64,000 nucleotides of DNA from NCBI GenBank assembly GCA_027574665.1, contig CM050651.1, positions 1,489,501 through 1,553,500 on the forward strand. Reading direction: 5' to 3'. This DNA is from Rhynochetos jubatus (lineage: Eukaryota; Chordata; Aves; Eurypygiformes; Rhynochetidae). Shown here one piece after another: positions 35,701 through 45,961 of the stretch (the stretch's first letter is position 1; every line of letters begins with the position of its first letter). The notes beneath the pieces were generated by a model that was given only the letters and a program-made list of their open reading frames with translations, was not told where the DNA came from and searched no databases. A program made the position numbers and the translations under genes.

Positions 35701-37839
35701 CAGACACCCAACAAATACATGGAGCTTTCGTTCTGATAAAAAGAATTGCCCTTTCAGTTTTCCAACAAAGATCTGGCTTAGGTCAGTCCCTTGGGAAGAC
35801 CTCAGAGGTACTTGCTACCCCTGTCATCCCTTTAGGCCAGTCGCCTTCCAGTCAGGCCACTCACCAGTCAGAACTTCAGTTCTGACATAAGGGTTCTTCT
35901 CTCATGTTGTTCCTTGCACTGATTATTATCACTGTGAGAGTAACAGCTTCTAGCTCATGCTTGCTTCCTGAGTTTGCTGCTTGTATTTACCTGCTGTGCA
36001 TCTGTATTTCTGCTAGTGCTGGAGAAGTATCTTCCTCTCAGAGTAGGTCAAGGCAGGTTGGAAGGGACTGCCAAAAAACCCTCTGCTTCTGAGGGCAATG
36101 TCTGATTGCACAGAGTACTCAAATCCTTGTTTCCTGTCAGTATTAGACAGGTCCACTTCAAAACTGAACCATAGCTGATGAACATCCTCTTGTCCCTCAC
36201 CCCAGTGTGATAGAGGGATGGTTAAGGCAGCTAACATACCTGTGTTCAACCAGTGCTGTCAAACCAGACATCCCTGCCTGAACATGCTCTTTTGAGTACT
36301 TGTGAGTCCTGTTTTCTAGCAATACTCCACAAATACCAATTCTTTTGAAGGTAAAAGGCCTTTAATGCCTGGTCATTCCTGCTGTCTCACAGAACCCTTG
36401 CAAAAGATTAATCGTGGCCCACGACTTCCCTGTGAAATAGACATTGCTGTAGGCCACCAAAGGCCACAAAATGATTTTACAGCACTTGGGACTCTCAGAG
36501 AATTATGTTTGACATTAACTCTTAAAGCAATTTGATTTTGTTTATACTGTAATTTATCTGTATTTTAAAAGTGGATCAGGAGGACAAGAAATTACACCCT
36601 GCACTTTCAAAGTGCTTTGTGAGTATCAGCCTGACTAAACACCACTAGGGTGCAGGCTCTGAAATAAGTTAGATGCTGTTGAAAATTCTCTTCTGTAAAC
36701 ACCTTCACATTTTCCCTGCTCCGTCTAAGCATCCATGTAAGTATGGAACGTCACCTACAGAGGCACTGTTCGCCATTGCAGTACTGAGAACAGTTTCAGG
36801 ACAGTGGGGTGGTTACCAAAGTATTGTTCACAGTTTTGCCTTAGAATGCAGGCTTGTGTCCTGACAGCAAGATTGCAGAGGACATGCCATGAAAAGATGC
36901 TTCATTGCAGTGGAACAGTGTAGCATTGGTAATAAGTATAAATTGGGGTGTTCAAGTAAAAGGAGTTGGGATTCATCTGGAAAGAATGAAATGGTACTGA
37001 TTTTTGTTTCACTTGGATAGTTGAAATAAGAAAAAGATAACCATTATAGTGCCAGTGACACACTTGCTAGCACAATAGAAATAATCAGGATTCCAGTTTA
37101 ATGAGATATTGTAGAACGTGAGAACATTTTGAAGTGCTAATGAAAAAGAAAGAAGTATTGTGAGTGGTAGAAAATGGTAATTGGTGGATAGCAACACATT
37201 TAAGGAATAGTGACAGTTTCATATGAAAAAGCATTGTAAGAATGTTGATTAGCTTAACTGGGACAGGAAAGATTTACAGGGATTCAAAAGAAGAGCAGCC
37301 TTACTCCTGTCCTTACAAAACATTGATTAATATTAATTAAAACTAGGACAGGACAAAGCTTAGGGCATACATAATAGCACAACTCCTTTTATGTGCAACA
37401 TAATTCCTTTCATGTCCATACAGCCAACAAAATATCCTCTGAATGGCGCTTACCAACATAGGCGAGTGGTAGGTGAGCATCATATTGCAGAACACTTGGA
37501 AGAATTGCTAATTGCAGAGCACTTTTTATTGTATCTAAGAGGTTGCATGGGTAAAGTGTTCATATACCAGCTGCTGGTTTACATTGTCCTCTCTGCATGC
37601 TAGGTGATGTGGGGCAGGAGCTTACTGCCCACAGGAAAGGTATGCTCAATTCTCATTTTGTGTAACCACTAGCATAATATTTAAGCCCTCTATACATTAG
37701 TTTTTCACATGAAACTGAGAATTATGTAATGTGTTGCTACTGGCATGGCTTTGTGCATCATATTTATCTAGGTAATGGGGTGGGAGCTTTCAGTAACTAA
37801 TACAACTGAATCCTAGTCTGGGATGATCGAGTGCAATCC
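26761..37839. other. intergenic DNA upstream of USP38, no gene recognised
   Basis: 11 kb of AT-rich, mostly unique-looking sequence between the USP38 CpG island and the provirus. I found no splice-supported coding exon, RNA gene or clear transposon. There are A homopolymers at 27616-27633 (18 A) and 32393-32413 (21 A), which may mark old insertion tails but have no recognisable element attached. Confidence 0.6.
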
Positions 37840-37845
37840 AGGTCT
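37840..37845. repeat. left target-site duplication of provirus (AGGTCT)
   Basis: The hexamer AGGTCT directly abuts the 5' LTR and recurs exactly at 42981-42986 after the 3' LTR. A 6-bp duplication is typical of alpha- and betaretrovirus-type integration. Confidence 0.9.
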
Positions 37846-38190
37846 TGTTGCGGACCAGCTGGACAGGTCAGGTTCTCACAACCAGGTTCTCACGAACCGC
37901 ACAAAGAGCTGAAGGTCTTGTTCTCACAAGATACATGAGGAATTAAAAATACAGGACTAGGATGTTGACACCAAAGGGGCTCAAGTCACGAGCTTGATAA
38001 ACTAACTGTAAGGCACCTGCAGAGCCAAGCTTACAAAAGTTACAGTTATCAGCCTCAGCTTTTGCAAAACACTGGGAGAGGTTTAGACTGTGGAAAATTA
38101 CCGAATCTGTCTATAAAAACCCATGCTGTCAAACAATAAATGATCTCTTTTGCTCACGAACTTGGAGGTCCGTGCATTACATACACCACA
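37846..38190 (+). repeat. 5' LTR of mosaic provirus
   Basis: 345 bp, TGTTGCGG to ACACCACA. It contains a TATA box TATAAAA at 38112-38118 and AATAAA at 38135-38140, which fits a U3-R-U5 layout with a very short R. It differs from the 3' LTR at 7 positions by direct comparison (about 2 percent). Confidence 0.95.
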
Positions 38191-38192
38191 AA

Positions 38193-38208
38193 TGGTGCCC
38201 GAACAGGG
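38193..38208 (+). other. primer-binding site, tRNA-Lys type
   Basis: TGGTGCCCGAACAGGG starts two bases after the 5' LTR. It matches the known lysine-tRNA (Lys3) primer complement at 15 of 16 positions; the one change (C to T) still allows G-T pairing. Lysine primers fit a class II ERV. Confidence 0.85.
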
Positions 38209-38334
38209 TTAAGAATAAAAAAGCACCAGATGCTGAAGGAATCTGGTGGCGTATCCCTGATCGAATGGAGACCAACTGCACATGCTTTCACATCGCCTTC
38301 TGCTGGACAGATAGGCGAGCGAACTGGGGAAAAC

Positions 38335-38922
38335 ATGGGGCAATCAGCTACCAAAGGACAAAAACTGCAAGTGGAAATCTTGCAGAGAATCCTTAAAAAA
38401 CAGGGTTTTAAAATCCCAGCCGTTAGGCTTGCTAATTTATTATTTTGGATAAAGGAACATTGCACCTGGTTCCCTTCACAAGGGAGCTGTGATAGTAAGG
38501 TTTGGGTGAAAGTAGGCAAAGAGATAACAAGTAAGAAACAATTACAGCTCACAGTTTCAGAGGAGGTTATCGTAACCTGGCATGCGGTGTTTACAGCGCT
38601 GCAAAACTTAGAGCCAGCTGAAAATTTGCTTCAAAGGAAGCAAGAAGGAGATTCAGTAAATGAATATGTGACTGCTGCATCTCCTGAACCTGATAATCCT
38701 TTTGATCCTGGTCCAATAAATCCTGAGCGGGAATCTGATTTATATCCGCCTCTCACTCCTGTGAAAGTTATTGCTAATTTGGTACCCTCTGTCCAAACAA
38801 CACTAGCCCAGGGTCAGCCTGTGGTCCCTTCTGCCCCCCAGTTACAGGATACACCTTCAATTGATCTTACCTCTCTTGATAAGACAGCACATACTGAAAA
38901 ATCATTAATACAGCAATGCTGA
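38335..38922 (+). pseudogene. gag remnant: matrix and linker region
   Basis: A 195-codon open frame from an ATG followed by Gly (MGQSATKG), the myristoylation context of retroviral matrix proteins. The first 100 residues are basic and helical with the W-containing matrix block (TWHAVF). Residues 110-190 are a proline-rich acidic linker with PYPP-like YPPL, a possible late-domain relative. It ends at a TGA before the capsid, so gag is interrupted. A longer frame opens upstream from 38140 in U5 but lacks homology there. Confidence 0.8.
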
Positions 38923-39017
38923 GATGCCACTTTTGCTAAAGGGGATATAGAGTAATTTATCAGCCGTAAAGACCTCCGGAGTATGCTGCCCTACCTTACG
39001 AAATGATTAAATAATTT

Positions 39018-39434
39018 TGAAAGGCTGTAAAGGAGAATGGCTTACAAAGCGCGTACACTGCTGGCTTGTTTGAAGCCATTGGGGGTAGTTATGTAATGAC
39101 TCCTTATGACTGGAAGTTGTTGTTAAAGACCGTGTTAACAGCAGCACAGTATTCTGTATGGGCAACAGAATATCATGATTTAGTGATGGAGCAGGCAATG
39201 CAAAATCTCACGCAGGAGGTTAATATAGGTTCAGATGGATTGCTTGGTCAGGGATGCTACATTACAGCCACAGCACAAGTCCGTATGAATCGCCAAGCAC
39301 TTGAACAAGCTACAAAACTCCCCTTGTTAGAGGTGCAACGGGTCCCAGACACTGGAGAAAGACAGCTATCATTTATAAGAACAAGCGGCAGATTGCTTTT
39401 GCACACACCTTACGGTCACATTGTATCTGCTTAA
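39018..39434 (+). pseudogene. gag remnant: capsid N-terminal domain part
   Basis: In a different frame from the matrix segment, with stops between. The blocks GLQSAYTAGLFEAIGG and TPYDWKLLLKTVLTAAQY match the start of betaretrovirus-type capsid proteins. Homology fades near 39,370, and the C-terminal capsid, nucleocapsid and protease are absent. About 140 nt before it (38,923-39,017) is gag-derived but full of stops. Confidence 0.75.
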
Positions 39435-39662
39435 TGGCAAGAGACAGCCGCTTGCACTTACAGGGCAATATGATGTCAGTGAGAATTTGGTAAAAAGCCT
39501 GGCATGGGTATTTTTACCACACAGCCTGCACAGAACAGTTACTACCCACACATTTGTTGATTACTTTGCTTGTTAAGGCTTGGGAACGAGTACAGATGCT
39601 GACAGGTAAGGATCCAGATGAAATTTATCTACCCTTAACCAAACAAGATTTTGATCAATTAA
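39435..39662 (+). pseudogene. pol remnant: RT connection domain
   Basis: Two frames separated by a frameshift near 39,570. The first holds SLAWVFLPHSLHRTV, the second KAWERVQMLTGKDPDEIYLP. This is the layout of the connection subdomain of class II reverse transcriptases (a W(I/V)FLPH block, then a DP-x-(E/K)I-x-(V/L)P block). The catalytic palm with YXDD and the protease are missing, so capsid is joined almost directly to the connection by a large deletion. Confidence 0.65.
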
Positions 39663-40189
39663 TGAAACATCTATGTAGAGACAGACTACCAAGGCCATAC
39701 AGACAGATGTCCAGCCTTGTCTGAGCCAAACAGATAGAGATATCCCTTTTGGATTCTGCCCTGGGCCCTGGCCAGGCCTCGGGTGGAATCCAATGGAAGA
39801 GGGAGGGAACGTCAGATGTCTCCGCACATGGAGTCTCAAAGATTGTTTATTCAACTGTATAAAAGCTGGACCCTCTCGCAGCGACTTTGGAGATCCTCAC
39901 CTACGAGTGGATGCACTGCATAGGATTTCCCAATTGCCAGGACAGGTTCTCCAAATCCTCGCTGTGACTGGGGCTCCCCAGCTGATGTGAGGATTTGGAT
40001 GATGGTAAAGTGTTAGGGCAATTGGTGATGTATCTTTCTTAATCACTATTAGTAATTTTATGTAGCAATGATAGATGCATTATCTTGTGTATTCTGTCTG
40101 CTGTTTTAGACCGTAGTCAATAAGTTTCTCTTTTCAACTTCAGCTTGGTGTCTGTGTTCCTTCTGCCAACCCCGTCAATTAGCAAAACA
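39663..40189 (+). mobile_element. foreign LTR nested inside the provirus pol region
   Basis: About 527 bp, unrelated to the provirus's own LTRs. It matches, in inverted orientation, the segment at 45,962-46,453, which defines the unit. It has TATAAAA at 39858-39864. The start (TGAAACATC) and end (GCAAAACA) are inferred from where the two copies stop matching. No target duplication is visible here, and retroviral sequence between RT connection and integrase is missing, so insertion was accompanied or followed by deletion. Confidence 0.8.
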
Positions 40190-40744
40190 CTGTTTTGCTA
40201 TCATGGGAGTACCACGTACAGTTAAAACTGATAACGGCCCAGCTTACACCGTGAAGGGCCTTGTGTCATTTCTTCAGCAATGGGGGGTCCAACATGTAAC
40301 AGACATTCTGCATTCACCCACTGGACAGGTAATTGTTGAACGCAGTCATAGAAATCTCAAACATATGCTTTTAGAACAAAAAGGGGGAATATGTCCTCAC
40401 AAGAACAGTTGGATAATGCAACATATACCTTAAATTTTTTAAACTGATCCTCTCAGCATTTACAGACAACTGCGACAGAACAGCATTTCAGTATTCCTCC
40501 GATGCATTCCCAAAACACAAAGGTGTGGTTTAAGGATTTACCTGATTATACTAATTGGCAAGGTCCTGCAGAATTGCTAACGTGGGGAAGAGGGTATGGT
40601 TGTGTTCTGTTACCTTCAGGTCCTTGTTGGATTCCAGCCCGACACATCAAGCTGTATTGTGAGCTGGAAGGACACAACGACAAATCCAATCCCCCAGATG
40701 AAACACCTGAGGATCAACCTCAACAAGTGCAAGAGGACATATGA
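40190..40744 (+). pseudogene. pol remnant: integrase core and C-terminal domain
   Basis: The first part shows the integrase core from GVPRTVKTDNGPAY to SPTGQVIVERSHR. The second Asp and the Glu keep the DX35E spacing exactly. A stop at 40,431 and a frameshift separate it from the C-terminal domain (VWFKDLPDYTNWQGPAELL and WGRGYGC, 40,518-40,600), which matches the class II ERV DNA-binding fold motif GPAxLLxWGRG. The zinc-binding N-terminus and first catalytic Asp are gone. Not functional. Confidence 0.85.
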
Positions 40745-41213
40745 TGGTGTGACATGGGGTCGACTTAAACAGCTTGATGAAACCGCAAGTAGTATGATGC
40801 GAAAATGTGGACCAGAACCTAATGCAATTAACACATTTTTGGTCTATTTTGCCATAATTTCTGACCAATTGAGAGTGAGCATCCTTTTCTGTCTCCTTAC
40901 AGTGCCCCCCTTAACTCAGGCCCAAGTATACTGGGCCCATATAATTGATCCACCACTTTTTAAACCTCTAACATGGTGGGATCCTGAGACACTGATCTCT
41001 AATAATGATACACGTTGGTCCGGGGGACACTGGATATCACCCTTAGGCACATTACAGAATAATTCAGATTGGTTTCATGGTCAAGATGCAGAATTTTATA
41101 CTGAAACATTACCCATTTGTGTTACAAAAGAAAATTCCTCTAAATTCTGTGTTATACTGTGTTCAGTCAAACCAGAGGTAACTTCAAAATCCAAGGACCG
41201 GCACAAACAGTAA
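40596..41213 (+). pseudogene. env-like surface glycoprotein fragment
   Basis: A 205-codon open frame overlapping the end of integrase in another phase, as env does in many retroviruses. It has an uncleaved leader-like stretch with a hydrophobic core (VSILFCLLTVPPLTQA), then the block QVYWAHIIDPP, and sequons NNDT, NNS and NSS. It stops before any furin site or transmembrane subunit. Frame and position support env; the class is not certain. Confidence 0.6.
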
Positions 41214-41690
41214 AATTTTTAGGAATACAGTGGCACCAAGGCCATAGACAAATATTGTCAACAGCCAATCAGAAAACTTTGGATTTTGCAACACCACAAA
41301 ATGAAAAAGGAATAGAAATAGTAGAGGAAGTCATTGATGATGATTATTGAGGAGAAATTAAAGTTATATTGGTAAAATAGTGGCGTTCAAGACCTACTGA
41401 TTCAGCCACAAGTTAGGATTGCCCAAATTTTACCTGTTTTAAAATCCAAGGTGGTTAAAGGACAAGCCCCACAGATAACAACTGTACGAGGTGACAAAGG
41501 ATTTGGATCTGCTAGTGCTTTTAACAACGGAGCTAAAGTATGGGTGGAAAGACCTAAGGGTCCTCCCGAACCAGCAGAAGTTATAGCTACTAGAAAAAGA
41601 TAACACCGGTTTAGTAATCAGATCCAGACAGGAATAGTGGGATATGTTCCTGCTCATAAATGTTACCTTTGAGAATGATATTATGATTAT
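41165..41690 (+). pseudogene. ERV-L-like RT-thumb plus dUTPase fragment
   Basis: Starts with QTVKFLGIQWHQGHRQI, the VKFLG block at the palm/thumb junction in ERV-L and spuma-related RT. It passes directly into dUTPase-like motifs: EVIDDDY and GEIKVI (motif 3), RIAQILPV (motif 4) and RGDKGFGSASAF (motif 5). It ends with a basic tail containing KVWVERPKGPPEPAEVIAT and YVPAHKCYL. One stop (41,350) and a frameshift break it. In ERV-L a dUTPase lies at the 3' end of pol, whereas betaretroviruses encode it near protease. Here it lies after env, so it looks like a segment of another element. Confidence 0.6.
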
Positions 41691-42350
41691 CTAGTTTTGT
41701 TTTGCAGAAAAAACTGATTCAGATCATGACCACCATCTTCATCCTTTGATTATGGTCTGTTTGGGCAATGTCATTACCCCAGGAAGCAATTTGGAAAAGA
41801 TGAATAATTCCATACACTGGAATTGGGAAAACAGTCCACGACAGCAAGATGATTACACCTGTAAAGCGAATCAATGCTGCCCAGTAGTGAACTTGACCTT
41901 TTCACCTGGAGTGACTGCGTGACAATCCTTCAATTACAGAAGACAATACGGAACTGATGCTGACGACGTAACTGCCTTGAATGCTAGTGCCATAAAATGT
42001 TGTAATCGTTCTCTTATTAATGTATGGTCACCCTGACCGACATGTGAGTCTTGTAGTAATACTTACAGTTAGTGTGATTTTAGCAGTAGTGGTGATATAA
42101 CCTTTGCTACACTTAGTATCTTGGATTGCATGAACACTATAGAAATACAAAATAGGTCGGCATGGGCTGAATATATAGTTGTTTTACAGAATCATTCTGT
42201 TATTAATACTGACCACTTTGTCATGATACCAGCTACCTGTGCTTTGGTTTCACAACAATATCAGAAAAATGTTATTAATTGATCCTTTAACTGTAGTCAT
42301 ACTGCTAATACAGAACTGCGTGTGCTTTGCCACAGTAGTGACTTGTTACT
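41691..42350 (+). pseudogene. glycoprotein-like remnant of uncertain origin
   Basis: Preceded by TTTTGTTTTGCAG, a good splice-acceptor-like sequence. The following frame, with stops near 41,921 and 42,035, is rich in paired cysteines and N-glycosylation sequons (NQCCPVVNLTF, KCCNRSLINVW, QNRSAW, QNHSV). It could be an env ectodomain remnant. I do not recognise a fusion peptide or membrane anchor. Confidence 0.4.
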
Positions 42351-42615
42351 GGCTGAGGCAGGGGAAGCTCTGCATTAACAACCAGGTGACAGGACTGGGG
42401 CTGGCCAAGCACCTCCTGCCATAGTCAAGGGCAAGACTGGGTTGGCTTCTGTGTTTGCCACCAAAAAGATCTTCTAGCTCCGCTGTTGGCTGCAACCCAG
42501 CAGGCGTTGAGCGGTGGGGACACACGCCATACCAGACCTTGACGTGAGGGATGTCCTCCTCTGTTATCAGAGGGCCATCCAGGAGGGGAGAGCAGGCCAA
42601 GCTTCCTGTGACTAG
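42351..42615 (+). other. GC-rich block of unknown origin inside provirus
   Basis: About 265 bp clearly richer in GC than the rest of the provirus, between the glycoprotein-like remnant and the polypurine tract. No retroviral motif or long frame with homology was recognised. It could be a transmembrane/cytoplasmic remnant or captured host DNA. Confidence 0.35.
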
Positions 42616-42620
42616 CATAA

Positions 42621-42635
42621 CAAGAAAGGGGGAGA
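42621..42635 (+). other. polypurine tract of provirus
   Basis: AAGAAAGGGGGAGA-type purine run immediately before the 3' LTR, the expected plus-strand primer position. Confidence 0.85.
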
Positions 42636-42980
42636 TGTTGCGGACCAGCTGGACAGGTCAGGTTCTCACAACCAGGTTCTCACGAACCGCACAAAGAGCT
42701 GAAGTTCTTGTTCTCACAAGATACATGAGGAATTAAAAATACAGGACTAGGATGTTGACACCAAAGGGGCTCAAGTCACGAGCTTGATAAACTAACTGTA
42801 AGGCACCTGCAGAGCCAAGCTTACAAAAGTTACAGTTATCGGCCTCAGCTTTTGCAAAACACTGGGAAGGGTTTAGACTGTGGAAAATTACCGAATCTGT
42901 CTATAAAAACCCATGCTGTCAAACAATAAATGATCTCTTTTGCTCACGAACTTGGAGGTCTGTGCATTACATATGCCACA
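42636..42980 (+). repeat. 3' LTR of mosaic provirus
   Basis: 345 bp, TGTTGCGG to ATGCCACA, the same length as the 5' LTR with 7 substitutions and no indel. TATA and AATAAA are preserved. Confidence 0.95.
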
Positions 42981-42986
42981 AGGTCT
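42981..42986. repeat. right target-site duplication of provirus (AGGTCT)
   Basis: Exact copy of the hexamer at 37840-37845. Confidence 0.9.
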
Positions 42987-45961
42987 CAAACTGCCTGTTA
43001 CAACCTGCCCTCTGCTCTGAGTGGCTGCAGTGCCTTTCCCAGTTTCAGGTGGATTAAATTAATGTGTTTCTTAAGTGAGGTCTACAATCCCACTACTTCT
43101 GCTTTCTGAACAGGCTGAAACCAAACACACCAATAACCATGAAACCATCTTTACCTTTGGGGGAAGAAAGTAAGAATCCAGGCATCCTTGCTTTAGATGA
43201 AAAACAGGAGAACAGCACGTGACAGCCTAAGCTTTTATCTGAATGTATTTAGTAGCATCTGTCTTCTTCACACTGATCACTGGCAAAATTCATACCATCT
43301 TTGGGGAGCAGAATTAGATCCACTTTTTCCTTTAATGTCCCATGGCTTCTCCATTAATGTGACAAATTTGTAATTCTACAGATTCTGGGACGGCAACTTT
43401 ACTATGAATTTTGTGCCCCTAATTACTTTCAGCTAAGTAGAAATTCCATTTGATCTCAAAATACTCTACTTCCAATTCAGCAAACTCCATGCAATGAAAA
43501 TGTTTCCATTTATTTGTTTGTTTTTAATTTTACCTTATTATTTATGATACTGAAAATATTTTCTAGAAATACTTTTAACATAAAATGAAGATTTTTAAAT
43601 TCAGAACTATCTAATGACATTGTCCAAATATCTTATCTTGCTTGTTATTAACAAAATTAATCTCTTAAAACTGAAATAAATTACCAGATTAATCCTAATC
43701 ATTATTCTCTGATTTGTCAGCTGAAGGCAGACCACATTTAATGGTAATGCTATGTAAAATCTGACATGATGGGAATATATAACATACTTCTGAAGGGCAT
43801 GATGATAATCAGATTTGTCTAGACATGTAAAACACATTTTTGATGCTGTGAATTCCTCCAATTAATTTCATGAGTTTTTGAGACTCATGATAATTTAACT
43901 CAGATGTAGTGTGTGAATACTGAAATTGTAATAAGCACAAGGTTTTTAGCAGAAAAGCCATTGTCATCTTAAAATAATAAGGCCACAGCACCACATGTTG
44001 TAAATAATATTAGTGTGTTATTACTAATAACAATAATTAATGTATTCACTAAGATTTTACTTAATGCTTTTTTTAAGTATTTTACTTAATACTTTACTAT
44101 TCTATCTGAGAAGGTATAAATTCGGACATTAGCCAACATAGTGTATCAACTTCTTACTCAATGACATGCTTTCTTCTCCTGATACCCATGCAGCTGTGAG
44201 CTTTTTCAGTTCCTTATGCTTCTCCCACTCTGATGCGGCACACGCTGGCTGCAGTGGGAACCGGTGCTTACACCCAATCCATCTGCAGTGTGGCTGATGA
44301 GTAGTGGCACAGGTCAGGATATCCGTGACTTTCCATTGCAGGTCTGTTCAGTAGGAAAATAACATTGTCCAAAACAGCAGCAGTAGGCTGGTCACATGTT
44401 TTGAAGTTACAGAATGAGAGGTGCCACAATGCTGGTTTTGAATCTGATCAGTGGTGTGGCCAGTCCTGCGGTCAGACATCTGCATGTTGCCGCCATTTCA
44501 AAGGCATGGAAAACCCACCATTTTTCATAATTATCTCTTCGGTTCCCCTTGCTTTCCCACAAAGTCTGGTGTACAAGCAGCTGACAGCAGCACACCTCTG
44601 CTGATGAATGTGTTCATCTGAAGCACTGATGACATTTCATTTGTCAGGCTGAGCCTTTTCCCATCCCAGTTTGAGTTTGGAGTGAGGATTCTCCACACCT
44701 CATTTCCCCAAATGGAAAGGGAGGTTTGTCTTTCTTCCTCCCACCCTGACTGTCCACAGACAATATAACAAAATGTGAGCTGGCACAGGAGACTGGGGTG
44801 TGCTGAGCATGGCCGCAGGGGGCTGAGGGCAGTCTGCCTCACTTGTCTGCCTGGCCATCTCCATCAGTCAGCTTGTCCTTCTCCACGGTCAGCCTCCACA
44901 GGGGCAGGGGCCAACTGAAAAATTTAGGCCTTTTTATGGAAAGAACAGCCCCTGCCCCAGCAACACCTCACCTGGGCTGGTTTTCCAGGCCCCCACAGCT
45001 GCCCCACTCCTGGCTGGGGCAGTGGGACAGGCCCTGGCTGCCAGACTCTTCCCTGACGGACCCCTGTGGGTAGCCCCCACTGCCTCCAGCTCCTGAGGCA
45101 GCATCCAGCGCTTGCTGCACTCAGAAGAAACACAAAGAGAACAAAGGCTTGGAAATCACAGTGACATTTTAAAAGCAAATAGCCATCACTGAAAGATATA
45201 CTCATGCCTATATTTTTTTCCCCAGGAGAAACTTATAACAACTTGCTTATTCAGCTTGACTGTATCAATGTAACTGCTCTTTGCTGCTAATAATAATTAC
45301 AGGGAAAGATTACAAAAAGAAAATAAAATGAGTCTTCCTTTTTTAAAAGTGTGGCTTGCAAAGTTTTGGTGTGTGAGGTCCGTATCTAGCTGAGAGCTGT
45401 TTGATGTCCCTGGGTCAAATAAGTACACCGTGGAAGTGTGGTTAAAAATCAGGAGCAAAAAGTGACCTAGAAGCCATAAGGAGGACAACACAGGAATTAA
45501 CTGGAGAAAGCTCCAAATGGTTTAATCTGTTGGGGGTGACCACAGGAAGGATTTTCCAGGAGGTTTGTTTACTTGGCAGTGTCATCACCAGAACTCTGTA
45601 GGGACCGCAGCCTGACAAGCCAGAGTGGCTGACCAGGAAACACAAGACAGGAGGTAAAGAGGTTCCCACTGTCTTTCCCCAGTTAAAATGTAAACTGTAC
45701 ATAGGAGGCAATTAATTTCTAGTAGAAAGGTAGAATACTGCCATAGTATAAAGAAGGAGAGAATCTTTTAGGCAAGACTGGAATGATTGTTTCTTGAAGA
45801 ACAGGTGAAAATCCTAAAGAATGATGGAAGACATAATCCAAGGCTTTGACAGTCTGGGCTTGAGCACTTACAGTGCATTGTGGGATAAATGAATCTCTGG
45901 GACTCTGTGGACAGTCTCTGAGTATCTGTAAGACAGTTTGTTCTCTGCAAGGATGGAAAGG
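42987..45961. other. intergenic DNA, no gene recognised
   Basis: 3 kb of mainly AT-rich sequence with a moderately GC-rich patch at about 44,780-45,110. I see no exon with splice support, RNA gene or clear transposon. Confidence 0.5.

Larger units (their letters stand above)
37846..42980 (+). mobile_element. defective mosaic endogenous retrovirus (5.1 kb, two LTRs, TSD)
   Basis: Complete provirus outline: 345-bp LTRs at both ends, flanking AGGTCT duplication, primer-binding site and polypurine tract. The interior in order is gag matrix, gag capsid part, RT-connection remnant, a nested foreign LTR, integrase core and C-terminal domain, env-like surface segment, an RT-thumb plus dUTPase-like fragment, a glycoprotein-like remnant, and a GC-rich block. 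Protease, most of RT, RNase H and the integrase N-terminus are missing. No gene is intact. The gag and integrase resemble class II ERVs (betaretrovirus-like), while the RT/dUTPase fragment resembles ERV-L. The copy cannot encode a functional virus. Confidence 0.93.
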
